This document shows positions 18,612 through 26,858 of a DNA stretch of 64,000 nucleotides, one piece after another. The notes under the pieces are model-generated. The model did no database searches. It worked only from the letters and a program-made list of their open reading frames with translations, and was not told where the DNA came from. The first letter of the stretch is position 1. Each line of letters starts with the position of its first letter. The position numbers and the translations under genes were made by a program. Source of the DNA: Pseudodesulfovibrio profundus (lineage in GTDB: Bacteria; Desulfobacterota; Desulfovibrionia; Desulfovibrionales; Desulfovibrionaceae); NCBI RefSeq assembly GCF_900217235.1, contig NZ_LT907975.1, positions 1,711,001 through 1,775,000 of the forward strand, read 5' to 3'.

Positions 18612-19724
18612 CTACGCGTTGTTTCCATGGGGGAAATTCACATCCAGACAGATTTCAGGGTCAAAAGTCTCTCCCTGCTCCGCCCGAGTCAGATTGGTTT
18701 CGTAGAGAGAGCGCTCCTGTCGCGCTGTCCGTGCATTGCGAAAATGACGGATGGCACCGTCACGGTCACCGCTGCGCCATGCGAGCACGCCCAGATTGTT
18801 CTCCACGCAGGGATGTTCGGGCTGGGCCGCTGCTGCCCGACCAAAGGCATCGGCTGATGCGCGGTTGTCACCGACCACGGCGAACTGGACGCCGTCCACC
18901 ATGGCTTTCTGGGCATCGGTCAAATGGACATGATCCAATCCCCGACACGGACACCGGCCCTTGATGCAGGGCGCTGCGCCGTCAGCAACTTTCACACTGT
19001 CCAGCACGTTGCCGAGCACGGTCTTGTCGCCGGGACAACGGAACACGGTGCCGTCCGGCTCCATGCGCAGCAGCGTCTGTCCGGCTGTGCAGGGAATGCC
19101 CTGAAAATTGAAGGCGATCTTTTTGCCCTGCTCGGGATGGTCCGCAAAAATGGCCTGCGCTCGATCACCGTAGGCTTCGGGGTAGCGCCGCCCTTCATGA
19201 ACACCACGAAATGGACGCGGCGTAATCGGCACGCCATGATCGGCGAAAAATTTCGTATCGTCGTGGAAGCGATGCTCCAGCGTGGGGTGGACCACGTAAT
19301 TGACGATGACCCTAAATCCCTTGTCCATGAGCAACCGCGCATTGCGAATGAAGGCGTCGACTCCCTTGACCCGCTCCCGCTCCTCGATATGTAGCGCGGC
19401 ATAGAAATTCTCCACGCGGCTGGGATCGATGCGCTCGGCGAACTCTTTGATTTTCGACGAAACCGACAGGTTGGTGTCGATGCCGATGATGTGCTTTTCA
19501 GCCAGCGTGGCGCAGATATCATTGATGCCGGGGTAGATGAACGGCTCCCCTCCGGTCATGCGAACAGACCAGACACGGCCGGTGCCATCCAGAAACTGCC
19601 GCACCCGCTCGATGGGCAGGGTTTCGGTAACCGGGGTATTGTCGTGGGGGAAATAACAGTATTCACAACGGAAATTACACTTTCGCGTCATGTTCCATAT
19701 CAAACTGTTCACCTGTTCGCTCAT
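18612..19724 (-). CDS. radical SAM protein with SPASM-like cysteines and a TPR-like tail
   Basis: The 370-residue protein begins MSEQVNSLIW and carries the radical SAM cluster motif C16-x3-C20-x2-C23 (CNFRCEYC). A later region has AGQTLLRMEPDGTVFRCPGD and a CIKGRCPCRG cysteine group, compatible with an auxiliary cluster of SPASM type. The last ~80 residues read as a short TPR-like repeat (NNLGVLAWRSGDRDGAIRHF). The start at 19724 has AAGGAG seven bases upstream; the longer open frame crosses the divergent gene. The reaction and substrate are unknown; peptide or sugar modification is typical of SPASM relatives. It is divergent from the deacetylase-like gene over 100 bp. Confidence 0.82.
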   Translation of the reverse strand: MSEQVNSLIWNMTRKCNFRCEYCYFPHDNTPVTETLPIERVRQFLDGTGRVWSVRMTGGEPFIYPGINDICATLAEKHIIGIDTNLSVSSKIKEFAERIDPSRVENFYAALHIEERERVKGVDAFIRNARLLMDKGFRVIVNYVVHPTLEHRFHDDTKFFADHGVPITPRPFRGVHEGRRYPEAYGDRAQAIFADHPEQGKKIAFNFQGIPCTAGQTLLRMEPDGTVFRCPGDKTVLGNVLDSVKVADGAAPCIKGRCPCRGLDHVHLTDAQKAMVDGVQFAVVGDNRASADAFGRAAAAQPEHPCVENNLGVLAWRSGDRDGAIRHFRNARTARQERSLYETNLTRAEQGETFDPEICLDVNFPHGNNA

Positions 19725-19824
19725 GAACCATCTCCTTATCCGCTCTTCCCTGCCACGTATCCCGGGAAAACGCCAGACCACAGGTTGTCTTTTGGGTATA
19801 TCCTCTGATAATAGGAACGCATCC

Positions 19825-20604
19825 ATGATCGATGACAGATTCAATCCCCTGCTGAACGAACTGAACCTCTGGACGCAATCAGCAAAAACAGCCGAGTTCT
19901 GGTGGCGTGACGATGACGCTGCCGAACCGTGCGTGGAATTGGATCGACTCATTGAACTGAGCGAGCGCCACGCAGCACCGTGTGGTCTGGCAACCGTGCC
20001 GACCCGCACCGGCGAAGCTCTGGGGCGAGTCGTAGCGGAGTCTTCCCACCTGTGGGTGCTCCAGCACGGCTATGCGCACGTTAACCATGCACCCAAAGGC
20101 AACGGGGCGTGGGAATTGGGTTTGCACCGGCCCGAGAGCGTTGTTCTGAGTGAATTGTGCGACGGCATGCGGATTCTTTCCCGACTGTTCGGCGAGCGTT
20201 TCGTGCCCGTGGTGGTCCCGCCGTGGAACAAGATGGACGCGGCCCTGCTCCCTTCGCTTCCGGGCATGGGATACCGGGGCGCTTCGGCCAGCTACAAATC
20301 CAGCCGACCGATTCCGCCAGAGGGACTCCGCATGGCAGATGCCCACTGCGATCTGCTCTCATGGAAAGACAAGGCGCACGGAGCGCGTTTCGCCGGTGAA
20401 GAGAAGTGCATCGGCCACCTTGTCGACCACTTGAAAAACAAGCGCACCGGTCACGCGGATGAGCGCGAACCGACCTGCGCACTGACGCATCATCTGGAGA
20501 TGGATGACGCGGCCTGGGATTTCATGGACTCTTTATTGTCCGTAATCAGTGGACATCCCGCTTCGGGCTGGATTTCCCCTGTTGACATATGGCCTGCCAA
20601 CTGA
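19825..20604 (+). CDS. polysaccharide deacetylase-like protein
   Basis: The 259-residue protein has the NodB-type metal motifs: an Asp-rich first motif (FWWRDDDAA, about residue 25-33) and a HGYAHVNH second motif near residue 80, followed by PVVVPPWNKMD. No signal peptide is seen, so it should act in the cytoplasm, unusual for enzymes on exported polysaccharide. AGGA precedes the ATG. It is the first gene of a forward run with short gaps up to rfaE2. Substrate unknown; a role in building an N-acetylated sugar intermediate is plausible given the glycosyltransferases nearby. Confidence 0.75.
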   Translation: MIDDRFNPLLNELNLWTQSAKTAEFWWRDDDAAEPCVELDRLIELSERHAAPCGLATVPTRTGEALGRVVAESSHLWVLQHGYAHVNHAPKGNGAWELGLHRPESVVLSELCDGMRILSRLFGERFVPVVVPPWNKMDAALLPSLPGMGYRGASASYKSSRPIPPEGLRMADAHCDLLSWKDKAHGARFAGEEKCIGHLVDHLKNKRTGHADEREPTCALTHHLEMDDAAWDFMDSLLSVISGHPASGWISPVDIWPAN

Positions 20605-20622
20605 CTGTTTTGAGGGATTACC

Positions 20623-21489
20623 ATGACAGCTACAGCCAAACTCCGCCGGGTCAAACCCGGTGACATTGACGCTATTTGCGACCTGCTCCACACCCACATG
20701 AACCCCGAGTTCTCGGTGGAACGCTGGAGACGACTTTTTGAACCGCAGTGGTGCATCGACAACCCGGACATGGGCATTGTCGCGGTGGACGGTGACCGCA
20801 TCGTCGGTTTCCACGGCCACGTCTGCTCGCACCGCACCGTAGGCACCCGCCAGGAGCGCTTCGTCAACTTTTCCTCCTGGTACATCCTCAAGGAATACCG
20901 CGGACAGGGCCTGGGCCGGAAGATGCTTGAAATGGCCATCTCCGATCCCAACACGACCTATGTGGTCTGCTCGCTTTCGCCCAAGCGCATCGATTATTTC
21001 AAGACCCTCGGCATGGATGTGCTCGACACCGAGCGCCTGTTGTGGCGCAAGGAAGGGCACGAATACGAGAATCTTGAGTTGATCAACGATCCTGAAGTGA
21101 TCGCCATGCGCGCCAATCCCGACGAAGTCATTGTGCTCAACGACCATGAGGGATTGCCGATCACGCCGCTGCTCGTATCCACCAAGTGCACCCAGTGCCT
21201 GCTGCTGCTTTCCGTCGCCAAAAAGAAAGGCGGCCGGGTCTATTACGATGTGCTCTACCGCAGCAATCCCGGCCTGTTCACGGACCGCGCACCCGACATT
21301 GCCCAGGCGCTGCTGCCCGATGGCGATGTGGTTCTGGCCGCAGATCGTCGTTTTGTGGAGAAGGACGCGCCCGAAGCCGAGGTGGAAACCATCAAGTCGC
21401 CCCGTTTCTACAAGACGAACAGCGTTCGTCCGCGCAACGTGGATCTGGCCTACTCGGAGATCATCCTGCTGGACATGAAACTGGATTAA
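20623..21489 (+). CDS. GNAT-family N-acetyltransferase
   Basis: The 288-residue protein has an N-terminal GNAT domain (about 1-150) with the acetyl-CoA loop motif KEYRGQGLGRKML. The C-terminal half (about 150-288) is not an obvious second GNAT domain and may bind substrate. It starts 18 bp after the deacetylase-like gene. A deacetylase next to an acetyltransferase hints at sugar or lipid amine acylation, but the acceptor is not identifiable from sequence. Confidence 0.8.
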   Translation: MTATAKLRRVKPGDIDAICDLLHTHMNPEFSVERWRRLFEPQWCIDNPDMGIVAVDGDRIVGFHGHVCSHRTVGTRQERFVNFSSWYILKEYRGQGLGRKMLEMAISDPNTTYVVCSLSPKRIDYFKTLGMDVLDTERLLWRKEGHEYENLELINDPEVIAMRANPDEVIVLNDHEGLPITPLLVSTKCTQCLLLLSVAKKKGGRVYYDVLYRSNPGLFTDRAPDIAQALLPDGDVVLAADRRFVEKDAPEAEVETIKSPRFYKTNSVRPRNVDLAYSEIILLDMKLD

Positions 21490-21583
21490 TCGACACGGGA
21501 CACCACCGCGCCGATTCGTTGACGAGCTGGGGCCGGTGGACTACCGTTCCCGGCCAAACAGGATCAACTCACGGAGAAGCCAC

Positions 21584-22243
21584 ATGCATTGGATCGCATT
21601 CGGCGACATACACGAATCCACGGGCACGGCCCGCTTCATCCCCGAGCTGGATACGGCCGAGGCTGTGATCATCACCGGCGACATCACCAATCGCGGCAGC
21701 CGCGAAGCCGCCCAGGAAGTCATCAGCACGCTTCAGGGCATGAATCCGCGCATCCTTGCCCAGCCGGGCAACATGGATACCGACGCGGTACAGGCTTTTC
21801 TGGTGGAGCTGGATATGGATATCCATCTTCGCGTCCGCACGCTGGCTCCCGGTTTGGGCCTGATGGGAGTCGGGCTGTCTACGCCGACCCCGTTCGCAAC
21901 CCCCGGCGAGGTGCCCGAAGCCACCCTGACACAATGGCTTGATGAGACCTACGCCAAGGCCGCCGACTTCGACCAGCTCATCATAGCCATCCATGAGCCG
22001 CCCCACGGCAGCACGGTGGACCGCATCGGTTCCGGCGACCATGTGGGCAGCCCCGGCGTCCGCGCATTCATCGAGCGCGTACAGCCTGCCGCCGTGCTCA
22101 CCGGCCACATTCATGAATCCAGCGGCATCGACCACATCGGCAGCACGCCAGTAATCAACCCCGGCATGCTGGCCCATGGCGGGTACGTGCGCATCGACTG
22201 GGAGGGCGGCAGCCTGTCCCTGGAGCTAGAGAGCATTCGATGA
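21584..22243 (+). CDS. calcineurin-like metallophosphoesterase
   Basis: The 219-residue protein has the family's metal motifs in order: GDIHES (about 7-12), GDITNRG (about 29-35), PGNMD in place of the usual GNHD, IAIHEPPHG and LTGHIHES. This is the compact YfcE/UPF-type phosphoesterase fold. The ATG at 21584 has ACGGAG upstream; a longer frame to 21536 has no site. The stop overlaps rlmH as ATGA. Substrate (nucleotide, phospholipid or cyclic nucleotide) is unknown. Confidence 0.82.
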   Translation: MHWIAFGDIHESTGTARFIPELDTAEAVIITGDITNRGSREAAQEVISTLQGMNPRILAQPGNMDTDAVQAFLVELDMDIHLRVRTLAPGLGLMGVGLSTPTPFATPGEVPEATLTQWLDETYAKAADFDQLIIAIHEPPHGSTVDRIGSGDHVGSPGVRAFIERVQPAAVLTGHIHESSGIDHIGSTPVINPGMLAHGGYVRIDWEGGSLSLELESIR

Positions 22244-22710
22244 GCAAAATCAGTTTTATCTGGGTCGGCAAGCTCAAGGAATCCTTCGCCCAGGAGGGGT
22301 GCGCGCATTACTGGAAGAAACTTTCCCGATTTTTCAAGCTGGAAGAGTCCATGGTCAAGGACGGCCCCAGCAAGTTGCCCAATGACGATCGCAACAGGAA
22401 GGAAGGCGAGGGAATACTCGCCAAGATGAAGAAAGGTGATGTGCTCGTCATTCTGGACGAACACGGCGACCGATTGACCTCACGGCAGTTGGCGAAACGA
22501 CTGCGCAAATGGACGGACGCCCCCAACCAGCGGCCCGTTTTCGTCATTGGCGGTCCTTTCGGACTGTCCGACGAAGTCAAGGCGGCCGCCCGCTATTCCA
22601 TCCGGCTCAGCGACATGACCCTGCCTCACGAGCTGGCGCGCCTGCTCCTGCTTGAGCAGTTGTACCGAGCCGGAACCATTCATAAAAACATGCCCTACCA
22701 TCACGATTAG
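22240..22710 (+). CDS. rlmH: 23S rRNA (pseudouridine1915-N3)-methyltransferase
   Basis: The 156-residue SPOUT enzyme has normal length and near-canonical motifs: FIWVGKLKE at the N-terminus, VLVILDEHGDRLTS, FVIGGPFGLSDEV (SAM loop), and MTLPHELARLLLLEQLYRA at the C-terminal knot. It methylates N3 of pseudouridine 1915 in helix 69 of mature ribosomes. The start overlaps the phosphoesterase stop by four bases, so the two are coupled. The small conserved-looking gene follows after 9 bp. Confidence 0.95.
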   Translation: MSKISFIWVGKLKESFAQEGCAHYWKKLSRFFKLEESMVKDGPSKLPNDDRNRKEGEGILAKMKKGDVLVILDEHGDRLTSRQLAKRLRKWTDAPNQRPVFVIGGPFGLSDEVKAAARYSIRLSDMTLPHELARLLLLEQLYRAGTIHKNMPYHHD

Positions 22711-22719
22711 GAGACCAAT

Positions 22720-22974
22720 ATGCTGGACGTGGAATATCTGGAACGCGTTGCCCACTACTTTGAGAGCGGCGACTGCAAATTCGAATTCGAGCACGGTGAG
22801 GAAGAGCGCCGCTTGCTGATTCTCGACTTTCTCGAACGACTCATGGAGCTGGGCGAGCAGGCCGATGAACTGGCCACCAAGCTGATCTTCAAGGATGCCT
22901 ACGCTTCCCTCATCACATCGGAGGGCGTTGCCCAGGCCGAAGCCGACGAAGCGGCTCAGGAGTCCGAGGACTAG
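22720..22974 (+). CDS. small acidic hypothetical protein
   Basis: The 84-residue product is strongly acidic and helical-looking (FESGDCKFEFEHGEEERR; LELGEQ-type heptads), with a highly acidic tail (EADEAAQESED). AGGAG precedes the ATG with normal spacing, and it lies 9 bp after rlmH in a run of coupled genes, which argues that it is translated. I do not recognise a family. There is no signal peptide, cysteine motif or membrane segment. Confidence 0.65.
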   Translation: MLDVEYLERVAHYFESGDCKFEFEHGEEERRLLILDFLERLMELGEQADELATKLIFKDAYASLITSEGVAQAEADEAAQESED

Positions 22975-23084
22975 CCGAAAAACGGGACTTTGCCATCAGG
23001 CCAAGTCGTGCTACCACGGCCTCCGGCAGCGGGGAAATCCGACCTGCCGAAAACACACGAGGGCCACCGCCCCGGAGAATGATC

Positions 23085-23879
23085 ATGAGTACAGATGAAA
23101 CCAAAGAATTTCTGGCCTCCCTGCCGGAACTTGAAGAAGGCAAGACATACAACTTCAAATGTTATCCCGGCATATCCTGCTTCAACGCCTGCTGTAGCGA
23201 TCTCGACCTGCCGCTGACCCCCTACGATATCCTGCGCATGCGTAAGTCCCTGGGTAAAAACTCCATCGATTTTCTCCGCGTGTACACCGTAGGACACCGC
23301 GCCTCCGATACGAATTTCCCTGTTTTCAAACTCCGCATGTCCGACAACAAGGCCCGCACCTGTCACTTTGTCAGTGATCAGGGATGTGCCGTGTATCAGG
23401 ACCGCCCCGGCGCCTGCCGCATGTATCCGCTGGGTCGTGCCACACGCCCTGACGGCGACGGCGGCATCAAGGAACAGTTCTTCATTGTCCAGGAAGATCA
23501 CTGCAAAGGCTTTCAGGAGCCGGACGAATGGACCGGCCAGAGCTGGAAGGAAGATCAGGGTTTCCAGGAATATACCGCGAGCAATGATCGCTACATGAAT
23601 ATTCTCGCCCGCATCAAGGAAGGTGGCCGCCCGGTATCGGACAAGATGAGCCACATGGCGACCCTTGCCCTGTACAAGGTCGACGAGTTCCAGCGTTTCA
23701 TCGAGAAAATGCGTCTTTTCGAGCGGGTGGATGTGGACGAAAAGCGCCAGCAGGCCATCCTCAACGATGAGTTTGTCTGTCTCTCCTTTGCCATGGACTG
23801 GTTCGAGCTGATGCTGTTCCACGATACCACCAAGCTGCAACCCAAAAACGTTCCCGGGCGTACGCCCTGCCAAAAATAG
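23085..23879 (+). CDS. YkgJ-family cysteine cluster protein
   Basis: The 264-residue protein has the CxxxCC-type cluster of the YkgJ/UPF0153 family: CYPGISCFNACCSDLDLPLT near the N-terminus, a downstream LRMRKSLG helix, then CHFVSDQGCAVYQDRPGACR with three cysteines. The spacing suggests a zinc or Fe-S site. The role of the family is not established. The ATG at 23085 is preferred over 23079 because GGAG is seven bases before it. rfaE2 follows after 10 bp. Confidence 0.85.
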   Translation: MSTDETKEFLASLPELEEGKTYNFKCYPGISCFNACCSDLDLPLTPYDILRMRKSLGKNSIDFLRVYTVGHRASDTNFPVFKLRMSDNKARTCHFVSDQGCAVYQDRPGACRMYPLGRATRPDGDGGIKEQFFIVQEDHCKGFQEPDEWTGQSWKEDQGFQEYTASNDRYMNILARIKEGGRPVSDKMSHMATLALYKVDEFQRFIEKMRLFERVDVDEKRQQAILNDEFVCLSFAMDWFELMLFHDTTKLQPKNVPGRTPCQK

Positions 23880-23889
23880 GAGGCGCGTC

Positions 23890-24375
23890 ATGTCCCTGCC
23901 CGAAAACTCCAAGCTGATGTCCATCCGCACGTTCCTGAAACGGAAAGCGGAATTCATGCCCGGCCACAAGCTGGTCTTCACCAATGGCTGTTTCGATGTG
24001 CTGCATCCCGGCCACGTGGATCTGCTGACCCGTGCCCGCGCACAGGGCGATTCCCTGCTGCTCGGTCTCAACTCCGACGAATCCGTCAAGATGCTGGGCA
24101 AGGGCGCGGATCGCCCGCTCAACTCGCAGGATGAACGCGCCTTCGTGCTCGCCGGTCTGGAGTGTGTGGATTACATCGTGATTTTTCACGAATCCACCCC
24201 GCTGGAGCTGATCAAGGCCGCCCGCCCGCAGGTGCTGGTCAAAGGCGGTGACTGGCCCGTGGAAGACATCGTCGGCGGCGACATTGTCACCAAGGCCGGC
24301 GGTCAGGTCCTGAGCCTCCCCCTGCTCGAAGGATATTCCACCACCGGCTTCCTGGAGAAGGTCCGCAGCTTTTAA
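23890..24375 (+). CDS. rfaE2: D-glycero-beta-D-manno-heptose 1-phosphate adenylyltransferase
   Basis: The 161-residue protein is the stand-alone adenylyltransferase half of HldE: VFTNGCFDVLHPGHVDLLTR holds the HxGH nucleotidyltransferase motif, followed by LGLNSDESVKMLGKG, RPLNSQDERAFVLAGL and VKGGDW. It transfers AMP to heptose 1-phosphate to make ADP-heptose for the inner core of lipopolysaccharide. AGGAGG precedes the ATG. It is the last gene of the forward run and ends at a strong terminator. The kinase half (HldE N-terminal domain) is not in the window. Confidence 0.93.
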   Translation: MSLPENSKLMSIRTFLKRKAEFMPGHKLVFTNGCFDVLHPGHVDLLTRARAQGDSLLLGLNSDESVKMLGKGADRPLNSQDERAFVLAGLECVDYIVIFHESTPLELIKAARPQVLVKGGDWPVEDIVGGDIVTKAGGQVLSLPLLEGYSTTGFLEKVRSF

Positions 24376-24452
24376 TCGGAAGATTTCGTCAATCAGTTAG
24401 GCTGTGCTGAGCGCGGCTGAGAGTGTAAGGCTATTACATCAAATATAACGGT

Positions 24453-24488
24453 AAAAACTCCCTTAGCTTTTAGGCTAAGGGAGTTTTT
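24453..24488. terminator. bidirectional rho-independent terminator
   Basis: A perfect 15-bp stem (24453-24467 with 24474-24488) with loop TTTTAG has A and T runs on either side. It ends rfaE2 (+); the minus-strand orphan gene's stop codon abuts its right arm. Confidence 0.9.
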
Positions 24489-25307
24489 TTACATCTGCGA
24501 AAGATTAACGATCAAATTATATGTGAACCAGCCGTCACCAGTAGAAAAGGTTTGTGGCTTTGCTGTTGCAGCATCTCGCTGGAGCCCAATGCCATCAGTA
24601 TACGGAGTGAAAGCTATAATTTTATCATATTTAACTCGGAACTGTTTGTGTGGTCCAAAAAAGTATATGTGCTTGTTCGTAATACCCATGACCCCTGTAT
24701 CTGTATGTATCGTTTCAGTACGTTCAATTGGATGCCCACGAAAGCTACTAGTCCTAAAATATACTCCTTTAGCAACTCGAACACTAACCCCCTTGCTACC
24801 ACCTACGTACTCACGTTTTGTCTTTTGCTCATAATAGTCTACATCATTAAAGGCATACACCAATTGTTCTGATTTCATTAAATTAAATGGAATATCAACG
24901 AATTTCATTCTATTAGGCAGTGTGCCTTCCATCACCTCACGTAATATTGCTCCCTTTACAATACGTGTGAACCCATTAAAATTGTCTTGTTTCAGGGAAA
25001 AGTGATCCATAAATCGGATCAAATCCTCTTCTTCTTGTTTTGACAAAAAATCATCTTCAAACGCAGCATCAACGGCTTTGTTGCCACCATTTTTGATAAG
25101 CTGATCGATTTGGTCTTCACTGATACAACACTCACTGGCTATTTCCTGAATATCTGATGTTATCCTAGCATAGTCGGTGTCACCCCCTACAGATGAAGAA
25201 ACGATATCAACTATTTGGCTCTTGCCTTCGTTGTATCGTGCTCGACACTCGCGGTGCTCTTTTCTGAATAGTCCCGCTTTGCCACCACAAAAAATACATA
25301 CTCCCAT
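24489..25307 (-). CDS. orphan protein with N-terminal CCHC finger-like motif and PH-like C-terminus
   Basis: The 272-residue product starts MGVCIFCGGKAG; the ATG at 25307 has GAGAGG upstream. Cys4, Cys7, His18 and Cys21 form a compact CX2C-X10-H-X2-C metal-binding pattern. The middle is helical with Cys-Cys at about 60. From about residue 165 the sequence is beta-rich (GVYFRTSSFRGHPIERTETI; GITNKHIYFFGPHKQFRVKY; IIAFTPYTDGIGLQRDAA), which looks like a bacterial PH-type domain; that is my judgement, not a family hit. The gene is clearly more AT-rich than its neighbours and has an insertion sequence 31 bp upstream, both pointing to acquired DNA. Function unknown. Confidence 0.7.
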   Translation of the reverse strand: MGVCIFCGGKAGLFRKEHRECRARYNEGKSQIVDIVSSSVGGDTDYARITSDIQEIASECCISEDQIDQLIKNGGNKAVDAAFEDDFLSKQEEEDLIRFMDHFSLKQDNFNGFTRIVKGAILREVMEGTLPNRMKFVDIPFNLMKSEQLVYAFNDVDYYEQKTKREYVGGSKGVSVRVAKGVYFRTSSFRGHPIERTETIHTDTGVMGITNKHIYFFGPHKQFRVKYDKIIAFTPYTDGIGLQRDAATAKPQTFSTGDGWFTYNLIVNLSQM

Positions 25308-25338
25308 GCCCACCTCTCGTAGTATTAATCCTATTAAC

Positions 25339-26606
25339 GAGACCTCTGCGCATCCCCTTTTCGCGTCCGTGCCTTGCGCTCCGCACCCAATTTGATGTTC
25401 TGACCGCACCCCAGCTTGGGCTCATTCCCGGCCTTTTCCTGCCATTTCTGGCCGAAATGCCGGATTTTGGACGCACCTCTCCCTTCAGGCTCGCGCCAGT
25501 CGAACAGCTTTTTTCAAATTGAACGCCATGGCGAGGATGTGGAACTCTCCCTCCACCTTCTCACGACCCACGTATCGGGACCGAAAGAATGCGTAGCCAC
25601 GTTTGAGTGTGCCGAAGGCCCGCTCGACTATTTGCCGAATGCTGCTGATGTCACGGTTGCGGGTCTTTTCGAAGTCTGTCAGCCTGCCGCCACGAGGCGT
25701 CTTGTCCATGGTTCCGTCCTCCAAATCGCGATCAAACAGAATGTCCCGGTTCTTCCCGCTGCAATAGCCCTTGTCCGCATAAACCCGTGCGCCGGGATCA
25801 AGGCCGACGCCATTCACGAGCCGCTCGAATTCGCCCGTGTCCGAATGGTTCGCGGGAGTGATGTGACCACAGAGCAGAAACCCGTCTCGACTGTCCGTCG
25901 CGGCATGGAGCTTGTAGCCGTAATAGGCCCGATTTCTCTTGCGGAGCCAGGCCGCCTCCTCGTCATCCGAATAGCTGACCCGGCAGTCCACCGGCCCATC
26001 CTGTTCTTCGGCGTCCTCGGAACGGTCCTCAGGCATCACGTCGATAACCTTGCGCGGCCGCCGCTGCGACTCGACTACCGAGGCGTCCACCACGGCTCCC
26101 TCACGGACAAGAAGCCCTTGTCCTTCAAGCTGGCGGTTAAGCATGTCGAGCAAGGAGTCCAGCACCTTCAGGCGGATCAAACCGTTACGGAAACGGCATA
26201 TGGTGGTCTCGTCCGGCACGTCGTCCTCGATGGAAAAACCGGTAAATCTGACAAAGGAGAGCCGGTCGAGCAGCGCCTGCTCCACGCCCGGATCACTCAG
26301 GTTGTACCAACGCTGCAAGAGCAGAATCTTGAACATCGCCAGAGGCGGATAGGCGGGATTGCCCACGGCGTTGGCCTTGCGCCTGATCTTCTTGCACAGA
26401 AAGGCGTTGATGGGCTGCCAGTCGATGAGTTCGTTGATCTCATCCAGAAATGTGGTCTTGGTTCTGCGGTGCCCCAGGAAGTAATCACCCAACCGAGGTC
26501 CTTTCTGCCGAATAGCCATGCCTTCCTCCTTTGGATGGAGAAATAATAGCATAATAAATCAAATAGTTAAAGAGTAAAAGTGTGGGATTTGCCGTGCAGA
26601 GGTCTC
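25339..26606 (-). mobile_element. IS5-family insertion sequence, about 1.27 kb, intact
   Basis: Terminal inverted repeats are perfect for 11 bp: GAGACCTCTGC at 25339-25349 and its complement at 26596-26606, with partial matching inward (ATCCC). Immediately outside lies the direct repeat ATTAAC (25333-25338 and 26607-26612). The family usually duplicates YTAR, and TTAA is contained in this repeat, so the true duplication may be four bases. One intact transposase gene is inside. The element lies between the orphan gene and its former upstream region. Confidence 0.88.
25485..26519 (-). CDS. IS5-family DDE transposase
   Basis: The 344-residue protein starts at an ATG (26519) with AAAGGAGG upstream. 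The N-terminal DUF772-like block reads NPAYPPLAMFKILLLQRWYN with VPDETTICRFRNGL after it. The DDE catalytic residues are recognisable: Asp in AVVDASVVES, Asp in VYADKGYCSG, and Glu in IVERAFGTLKRGY. Length and frame are intact, so the element may still move. Its base composition is like the host chromosome and unlike the AT-rich orphan gene beside it, suggesting a separate, later arrival. Confidence 0.93.
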   Translation of the reverse strand: MAIRQKGPRLGDYFLGHRRTKTTFLDEINELIDWQPINAFLCKKIRRKANAVGNPAYPPLAMFKILLLQRWYNLSDPGVEQALLDRLSFVRFTGFSIEDDVPDETTICRFRNGLIRLKVLDSLLDMLNRQLEGQGLLVREGAVVDASVVESQRRPRKVIDVMPEDRSEDAEEQDGPVDCRVSYSDDEEAAWLRKRNRAYYGYKLHAATDSRDGFLLCGHITPANHSDTGEFERLVNGVGLDPGARVYADKGYCSGKNRDILFDRDLEDGTMDKTPRGGRLTDFEKTRNRDISSIRQIVERAFGTLKRGYAFFRSRYVGREKVEGEFHILAMAFNLKKAVRLARA

Positions 26607-26794
26607 ATTAACACAAAAGACTTGCAGATAAAAATATTTGATATCGATAAGCCTTTAGAGGAAATAGCGCAAGCATCAGACAACATTCTCGGGTAGGGCA
26701 CTGTTTCTTATCGGTTAATTAAGAAAATTGTTACAACACCTGAGAACGGGATAATATCCGACATTGAATACATTTTTTAGTAACACCTATACAA
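26607..26794. other. AT-rich non-coding remainder right of the IS
   Basis: This stretch was joined to the orphan gene's upstream region before the IS inserted. It holds a short plus-strand open stretch (about 27 codons to TAG near 26695) without a ribosome site, and an imperfect repeat (GTTACAACACC / GTAACACC). I see no convincing gene. Confidence 0.5.
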
Positions 26795-26830
26795 TAAAGA
26801 AAGGCCCTCCACTTGGAGGGCCTTTCTTTA
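26795..26830 (-). terminator. rho-independent terminator after glnA
   Basis: A perfect 16-bp stem (26795-26810 with 26815-26830) with loop ACTT lies 28 bp past the glnA stop. A/T-rich arms on both sides allow termination in either direction. Confidence 0.9.
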
Positions 26831-26858
26831 TTGATGGCAAATGGCAATGGCGAATGGT

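Noticed and set aside
19690-19824. N-terminal extension of the deacetylase-like gene
   Set aside because: It overlaps the divergent radical SAM start, and the ATG at 19825 has its own ribosome site.
25308-25409. Longer start for the orphan gene
   Set aside because: The extra 34 codons would cross the IS left end, and the ATG at 25307 has a proper ribosome site.
25306-26695. 38-codon gene interrupted by the IS (plus strand)
   Set aside because: It has no ribosome site and starts on the antisense of another start codon; probably chance.
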